Origin: Patiria miniata
Taxonomy: Eukaryota > Echinodermata > Asteroidea > Valvatida > Asterinidae
DNA: 64,000 nucleotides
NCBI RefSeq assembly: GCF_015706575.1
Contig: NW_024037056.1
Coordinates: 10,305,176 to 10,369,175 of the forward strand
Direction: 5' to 3'
Every line of letters starts with the position of its first letter. Position 1 is the stretch's first letter. The notes below the pieces were generated by a model. The model ran no database searches and was not told the DNA's origin. It saw only the letters and a program-made list of their open reading frames with translations. The translations under genes were made by a program, and so were the position numbers. Below, piece after piece: positions 59,801 to 64,000 of the stretch.

Positions 59801-61290
59801 AATTCCGACAACTTTTTACAAACTATTTGAATACTTATTAAAGTTGGTGTATACGTGATTTTTGGGTGTGGCACCTTAAAAAATAGTTTTTCAAATTGAA
59901 TTTATAATTGTTTAACATAGTTATGAGGCTTCCAATGAGACATCGCACGAAAAAAATAGCGTACGACAAGTTATCAATAAATTGATTTCAACTTTTGAAT
60001 TAAGAGCGGGACGCTCCTAATTCGTTCTAAATAGTGTGCGCAATTTCTGAACTGGAGCGCGCCATTTAAAACCAAGTTTTATAACTGTATTAAAGGCCTG
60101 CAAAAACAAACAAGCAAATTTAGTGGTTACAGGACATTATATTTCTTTAAATTTCGTTCGGAAAAGAAAATCGAAATATTGAAAAAGCACATGTATACCA
60201 ACTTTAAGTCATGTGCACAATAAGTCATTGTACACGCTGGTTATTTTTGTTCAATCAATACAATTCCAGAAATGGTTTTTTGACTATTTGGAATGCTTAT
60301 AACTTCAAGGTCTTACGGTGTCATTTGGTTGGATGGATTCCTTTATAGTTCGGCCGACAAGAATACCTTCTTTGGCTTCCAAACCAAACTTAACAAAACG
60401 AATCGGTTGAAAGTCCCAACTTTACAAAAAATTACTCAAATTATCAAAAGCGATCCATCAGCAGTTTTATAGACATTATGCCCACCCGGTACCGATGGCA
60501 CATAGGAATAAAATGTGAACTTGACATCCGTGTTGTAGTACTCGTTCTCGGTACTCATACTCGAGTACTACTCGAGTACTTTTTTAGAGGACTCGTACTC
60601 GTACTCGAATGTCAAAGTATTCGTACTCGAAACGGCGGTACTCGTACTCGGGCAGCAAAGTACTCGTACTCGACATAACAGTACTCGAAAAAAAAATGGT
60701 ATAGCTGGACTAACTACGGCCTCATTTTATTATCGATACTTTCAGTTGGAAATGGTTGATTGTTTGCAGAGAAATCAAAGTTTCCGGATTCTTCTCTGTG
60801 CACGTCCGATCACAATTTAACAGCTAGCTGTGAGTGGGTCTGCATAACGGTCTGACTGGGACTGGGCCAATTATGCACAATGAACCATTTGCCGTATATG
60901 GCCGTATTCAGAAAAAGCAGTACGCGTACTCTTACTCGGCATACAAGTATTCGTACTCGAACTCGTATACTCGGAGACCTGAACTTGTACTCAGAAGTAC
61001 TCGTACTCGGTAACTTAAGTACTCGGCAGTACTCGGTACTCGGAAAAAAATCCTCGACTACAACAATGGAACTTGATAACATCATCATCATCAATTTTAT
61101 ATACATGTATTCAAGTAAACCAAAAAGCAACTGTTTTAATCTGTTGCTTTGAAGGAGGAGGGATCCCTGGAAACTCTGCCAAAAGAGTCCATCGATTGAC
61201 GAGAAAGACAAGACGAAGATGCCCCTCATGCTGCAACAGGACCAAGACGACTCGGGCGAACTCTTTGAACTCGCCCTCTACGAGTTGTAA
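53794..61290 (+). CDS. SLC18B1: SLC18B1-like major facilitator transporter, complete coding region (12 exons)
   Basis: Twelve exons with GT-AG borders and consistent phases give 459 residues, close to human SLC18B1 (456). The family exports polyamines into vesicles by proton exchange; substrate here is inferred only. Twelve hydrophobic segments are visible: TM1-TM3 in exons 1-3, TM4-TM5 in exon 4, TM6 in exon 5, TM7-TM10 in exons 6-9, TM11 across exons 10-11, TM12 in exon 11. Family-like motifs include IIAPFFPPEA after TM1, a GILDKIQDG loop, LLEMFSGLAF in TM5, GGYELPFF before TM6 and STLGGVLIDRYDF after TM11. The C-terminus (416-459) is cytosolic and acidic. The start ATG follows an in-frame TAA at 53788-53790. 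Other invertebrate SLC18B1 paralogues are possible. Confidence 0.88.
54202..54577. mobile_element. TA foldback element in intron 1 of the SLC18B1-like gene
   Basis: TACAGCGTGGTCCTCCCAAA to TTTTTGACCACCCTGTA; arms share TTTGTTGGAAGGAAAAT, GTAGTTTTGATTC and GCGCCATTTTTGTGAA with their reverse complements. Confidence 0.85.
54660..54755 (+). CDS. SLC18B1: SLC18B1-like exon 2: TM2
   Basis: Acceptor GTTCTCTTGTCAG, donor GTT|GTAAGT, phase 0 at both ends. It reads AIRKGANQTAAGLVFGAFSI and TSFLIGTPLARV (residues 36-67). KGANQTAAGLVFG is a typical loop-TM2 start in this family. A 376-base foldback element sits in the preceding intron. Confidence 0.92.
54971..55044 (+). CDS. SLC18B1: SLC18B1-like exon 3: TM3
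   Basis: Acceptor TTTCTTTCAAAAG, donor TTTGG|GTAAGT. It reads VPRVNVKTMFLIGAGLCGCT and NMIF (residues 68-92). Phase is 0 in and 2 out; the split codon is Gly. Confidence 0.9.
55090..55157 (+). pseudogene. Frame-broken partial copy of SLC18B1-like exon 4 within intron 3
   Basis: The segment from CTTCCATAG to CATGCGCGTC repeats the acceptor and first part of the real exon about 285 bases downstream. About 44 of 48 core bases match (ATCCAAGATGG to ATGCGCGTC). Near the start five bases are missing, and GTCAGCACTG became GTCATACTG, so the copy cannot replace the exon. It is probably an old local duplication. Confidence 0.8.
55376..55592 (+). CDS. SLC18B1: SLC18B1-like exon 4: TM4 and TM5
   Basis: Acceptor TCCTGTTCCATAG, donor CGG|GTACCA. 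It encodes ILDKIQDGTIFVTSALLMRV, a small-residue TM4 and MLGLLEMFSGLAFVMGPMIG (residues 92-164). Phase is 2 in and 0 out. A frame-broken copy of its 5' end and acceptor lies at 55090-55157. Confidence 0.95.
55676..55950 (-). mobile_element. tRNA-derived SINE in intron 4 of the SLC18B1-like gene
   Basis: Minus strand: TTGGCGTAGCGGTACTTTCC (A box region) and CCGGGTTCGAATCCTGCC (B box), then a body of about 200 bases. It differs from the 13.7-kb SINE family in its body. Confidence 0.8.
56088..56175 (+). CDS. SLC18B1: SLC18B1-like exon 5: TM6
   Basis: Acceptor TTCATCTTGTAG, donor AAAG|GTAACA. It reads AGGYELPFFSLGGLCLLLTA and LNAIVLPTK (residues 165-193). GGYELPFF followed by a hydrophobic helix and LP is characteristic of this family. 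Phase is 0 in and 1 out. Confidence 0.93.
56542..56681 (+). CDS. SLC18B1: SLC18B1-like exon 6: central loop and TM7
   Basis: Acceptor GTGCTTTTTCAG, donor AAG|GTTAGT. It reads FVKPKVDEGLWSLLRIPAVW, then a TM7 (VVLALFVSTAAQAVF) ending AYHTLK (residues 194-240). Phase is 1 in and 0 out. Confidence 0.93.
57048..57201. repeat. Hairpin-forming inverted repeat in intron 6 of the SLC18B1-like gene
   Basis: AAATAATGAAAGGTTTGCGG then AAACACCA is mirrored exactly by TGGTGTTTCCGCAAACC then TTTCATTATTT. It causes the long minus-strand open frame here. Confidence 0.8.
57512..57613 (+). CDS. SLC18B1: SLC18B1-like exon 7: TM8
   Basis: Acceptor TTTTTATTTTCAG, donor GCG|GTAAAA. It reads EGLLPADNAGIVFFIQGGSY and ALSTPVFGWILNNA (residues 241-274). 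The Y-A-x-S-x-P-x-F-G motif is shared by SLC18B1 relatives. Both borders are phase 0. Confidence 0.93.
58109..58218 (+). CDS. SLC18B1: SLC18B1-like exon 8: TM9
   Basis: Acceptor CCGTGACCTTCAG, donor ACCAG|GTACTG. It reads MKYFRITTRVMLILGCVLLA and ISFLTIGPSPWLPFRT (residues 275-310). Phase is 0 in and 2 out. Confidence 0.93.
58475..58567 (+). CDS. SLC18B1: SLC18B1-like exon 9: TM10
   Basis: Acceptor TTCTTACCTCCAG, donor GCACA|GTAAGT. It reads KTILIVSCVLIGLSMGLVTV and PSIIDMVISA (residues 311-341). Phase 2 at both ends. Confidence 0.93.
59122..59196 (+). CDS. SLC18B1: SLC18B1-like exon 10: first part of TM11
   Basis: Acceptor TTTACTTTTTAG, donor TTGGG|GTTAGT. It reads WYGLDDGPVVYGMASGIFLS and CFHL (residues 342-366). 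Phase 2 at both ends. The following intron begins with ACA/ACC-rich simple sequence. Confidence 0.92.
59591..59734 (+). CDS. SLC18B1: SLC18B1-like exon 11: rest of TM11 and TM12
   Basis: Acceptor CATATTTTCACAG, donor AAAGG|GTGAGA. It reads SFVGSTLGGVLIDRYDFDAT, then TM12 and FAWEYQCGK (residues 367-414). G-x-x-x-D-R-Y-x-F is the MFS loop motif after TM11. Phase 2 at both ends. Confidence 0.94.
60535..61050. repeat. GTACTCGTACTCG repeat in two clusters
   Basis: Two dense blocks (60535-60690, 60915-61050) of GTACTCG units flank about 220 unique bases. It occupies the intron up to about 100 bases before the last SLC18B1-like exon. Confidence 0.8.
61155..61290 (+). CDS. SLC18B1: SLC18B1-like last coding exon: acidic cytosolic tail and stop
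   Basis: Acceptor TTGCTTTGAAG; a second AG three bases later would remove one Arg only. The phase-2 join selects the frame RRDPWKLCQKSPSIDEKDKT, then KMPLMLQQDQDDSGELFELA and LYEL, with TAA at 61288-61290. Other frames give a longer Arg-rich run that does not fit the phase. The tail is polar and acidic, as expected of a cytosolic C-terminus. Exon choice rests on phase and length. Confidence 0.72.
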
Positions 61291-61485
61291 TAAGCCAGTG
61301 ACGTCACAGCAACAGCGCCCTCAAATATCAAGTGACAACAGAATGGACATAAAAGAGTGGAAATGACGCCGCTCTTAAAAGAAAACACAAAAAAGGGTTT
61401 TGCCACTGTTTTAGATAGCATGCATATTATTTTTATTACATTATTATGTTTAGGTGTATGTACTAGTGGTGGCGCCGTTCAAAAT

Positions 61486-61491
61486 AATAAA
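61486..61491 (+). terminator. Candidate polyadenylation signal of the SLC18B1-like gene
   Basis: AATAAA about 196 bases after the stop codon, the first such hexamer in the presumed 3' UTR. A second AATAAA occurs at about 61.67 kb. Confidence 0.5.
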
Positions 61492-62744
61492 ACATGCAGA
61501 TGACGCCCTCAACGTTGACTCTGCATTTGCAGGAAATAACTAAACGGGGTTCAATTGCATCAAAATCAACAGCTCGTACGTGCTGTGGCGTTCAGAATTC
61601 ATTGTAAATAGCCATGCCTGTTTTTATTACACAAAGTTGTGAAAATCAGCTGGATACTGCTTTGAGAATAAAGGAACATGTACTTCAGGGGGGTTGGGCT
61701 CGGTTGTTCCTCCATGGCTGCACAAAGCATGAACTATATATTCTATCAGGAAATTTAGATCGAAAAAAATGCTATAGTAAACATAACAGCAGGCTAACCT
61801 TGAAAGGGAAATTCATAAAAACTCCCATGTGTTATTTTCAACAACCGGTATTTTCTTCTATTCCAAGTAGTCTTTCATGTGCCAGACATGATGGTGTCAT
61901 GTTAAATTTGGCACTCCACAGTACGGCAAGGCACCCATGCATGTATACCATGCTTTTTTAGACTTGCGCATGAGGTCAGGCACGAGAGCCTTTTTGCGGG
62001 GTCAAAAGTTTCCACAACACCGGCTACATCGAAAGCAAACCTAATGAAGGCTATATTGGCTGAGTGCTTTTAAGTTCTGCGTTTCCTTCTAGAGAAAATT
62101 AGGCGCTTTTATCGTCTCATAACTACTTTGATAAGGTATTGTTCAATCAGTATAGAATCTGTTCAACTATATTGTTAAATGTTACCATTGTATTGCTGAA
62201 TATACTTCATTCAAGGATTTTTATCGTAAAGAATGAATACTATAGAAATCTATTTTTACTCGTCAGAACGTAAACACTTCATAGTCTATAGTGCGAATAC
62301 GCGAGTACTTTTGATCGTCGAAATGCAGAGAAAGTTTTTCAGTTAATATATGATTGATACGCTTTTAGAAACTCAACTTGCTACGGTGAACACTGTACGT
62401 GTTGACGGTATTCAAAAGTCTTTTCCTGTTGTTTTTGCTGTTTTTTTTGTGTATTTTGGCTTTTTCCTTTTTGTAAGTCGAGCACCAACCTCCAGAGTAT
62501 AATGCGGTTATTGTACAGTTAGGTAGGTTATTGTGAAGCAGCAAATACATGTATTAAGTATCATTAGTGGATATGGAAGTTATAGAATGGTAACACGCCC
62601 ATCCAAAGTGCCACAGGGACGCATAAGGTAGGTCATATTTATTAATGTATTTTATAGGTCTTCGTGATGTATTTCATGTTAGTCAGCAAATGACTGACAG
62701 TATATACACTGATCTGCAGGGCCTACGCAAACTTGGACCTATGT

Positions 62745-63050
62745 TACAATTGATAATGTAGTAACCAACTGATAACGTATCACCAACCGATAATGTCACA
62801 CAAATTGACCGATACTGTATCACTAACCGATAATGCAACAACAAAGGACGGATACTGTAGTACAAATTACTACACTATCAGCCAATTGTTACGTTATCGG
62901 TTAGGACTGATAATGTAACAACAATTGACTGATCGGTCAATTATTTTGTGATACTTTATCAGTTAGTGTAAGTGATACACTATCGGCATGTGACATCGGT
63001 TGGTGGTGCATTATTCGTTGGTTACTACATTATCAGTTGTAATAACCTAC
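62745..63050. repeat. Cluster of direct and inverted CCGATAATGTAAC repeats
   Basis: Units such as AACTGATAACGTATCA, AACCGATAATG and, inverted, TTACGTTATCGGTTAG and CATTATCAGTTG. The two halves are opposed, so the block can fold. Confidence 0.75.
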
Positions 63051-63955
63051 AAAAACTGACCATAATAGTTGCGCGTATAGTACGTGTCACGATTTCGGAA
63101 TCTCAAAAATAGTTTGTTTGTCAAAGCGGCCTTTTACATGTCACGTTATGATAAACTTTACAGTGACGGAACATATGGTTGCATTTTAATGGTACGGTAG
63201 GCATCGTGATTTGTAAAACATTAAAGAAAGTATAATTTGATACACTGTGTGTGGGCTTGTGACGATTCATTAAGACCAATTTTGTTGGTGTTGTTTCTCG
63301 TACAGCAACTTGCCTTGCACATCTGTACAAACACGATTTCTCAAGAATTCTCTAGATTTACGATGGAGCTCCATGGACGCATGCGTTGCTTAGGAGAATC
63401 CGCATTGTTGTCCTCATTTTGAATTGCCACCCCTCCCCCAACCTCGTCCGCAGGGTGTTGAGCAGTACGCGCCCACCAGCCGAGGTTGGAAATGAAGTAA
63501 GCACTGGGGAAGAGATAGACCCCTCCCCTAACCTTAGAACGGGCCGCCGGGCATTTCGCCCATATTATGCATATGGGTTTAGCCTTCAGTCCACATATTA
63601 CACGCGGCTAAACCTCCCTATTAATAATCCGGTCGTGTGGTGTTAAATAGCCCGTGAAACTTGAAATAGTATTGCCGAGCCTGTTGTCGAATTTACATTC
63701 CTTTCTTTCTTCTTAACTTCCGGAGTTATACAAAATCTGAATTAGAATGGATTCGTACACGCTTACGTAGTCCCAGTAGGATTTGTTGGGGGTTATTTTA
63801 AATCTTGAGCGATCACTTGTCATTCCCTTTCCAGCACAGGGTGAGCATACTATTGAAGTCCTTATCCGAACTTTGTAATCAGATGTCATAGTGGAGGCTT
63901 GTCTCCATTGTCATGGTAACACTCCCTCCGTAGTCGTAGCAACGCTGACATCAAT

Positions 63956-64000
63956 ATGCCTGAGGGACCGGCCGGCGTCTACCCGGAGACGCGCCAGTCA
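63956..64000 (+). CDS. Possible first coding exon of a third gene, cut by the window edge
   Basis: An ATG opens a frame reading MPEGPAGVYPETRQS that is still open at the last base. The GC-rich, codon-like composition contrasts with the AT-rich DNA around it, and the 5' side looks like a leader. I do not recognise the protein from 15 residues. It could also be a chance frame. Confidence 0.35.
   Translation, partial: MPEGPAGVYPETRQS

Larger units (their letters stand above)
61291..63955. other. 3' flank of the SLC18B1-like gene and intergenic DNA
   Basis: It contains the presumed 3' UTR and a cluster of GATAATGTAAC-type direct and inverted repeats at 62.74-63.05 kb. A block at about 63.43-63.51 kb is reverse-complement related to the AACCTCGTC element at 51.69-51.77 kb. 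No gene seen. Confidence 0.55.

Overview
This is a repeat-rich nuclear genome window from an animal. The genes have many short exons with GT-AG introns. Conceptual splicing of the plus strand gives two well-supported genes in the same orientation. The organism is probably a marine invertebrate deuterostome, perhaps an echinoderm. That is an inference from the very frequent TACATGTA-type words, the TTAGCA-rich interspersed repeats and the tRNA-derived SINEs, and no marker gene proves it.

Gene 1 (11458-43642, +) is the 3' part of a diacylglycerol kinase theta gene (DGKQ). Eighteen exons join in frame and give about 696 residues: a linker, two Ras-association-like regions, an RRM-like segment, the DAGK catalytic domain (GGDGT, LPLGTGNDL) and the DAGK accessory domain, ending at a stop codon. 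The N-terminal C1 domains that define the theta class are not visible in the first 11.4 kb, so they probably lie upstream of the window. Gene 2 (53794-61290, +) is complete at the coding level. Twelve exons give a 459-residue, 12-helix major facilitator protein resembling SLC18B1 (the vesicular polyamine transporter family). At the right edge an open ATG reading frame (63956-64000) may be the first coding exon of a third gene. DGKQ acts in lipid second-messenger signalling and SLC18B1 in vesicle or membrane transport. Nothing in the sequence links their functions.

The rest is introns and intergenic DNA filled with mobile-element remnants and tandem repeats. One TTAA-flanked MITE family has about seven copies and a central palindrome; two copies carry nested insertions. 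A second TTAA family has AACCCTCC ends. TA-flanked foldback elements include two 512-bp near-palindromes. Two pogo/Tigger-like MITEs, several tRNA-derived SINEs and one 5'-truncated LINE tail are also present. Large tandem arrays lie at 15.72-16.61, 19.88-20.40, 37.69-38.43, 40.43-40.99, 46.19-46.69 and 60.5-61.05 kb. Most of the longest open frames in the window are artefacts of these arrays.

The most unusual observations concern exon debris inside introns. Fragments of one DGKQ exon recur three times downstream of it, and a further degraded copy upstream is split by a TTAA element. A frame-broken copy of SLC18B1 exon 4 lies 0.3 kb upstream of the real exon. An intronic duplication around the second RA region carries a decoy splice acceptor. 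I found no operon-like or defence-like system here.
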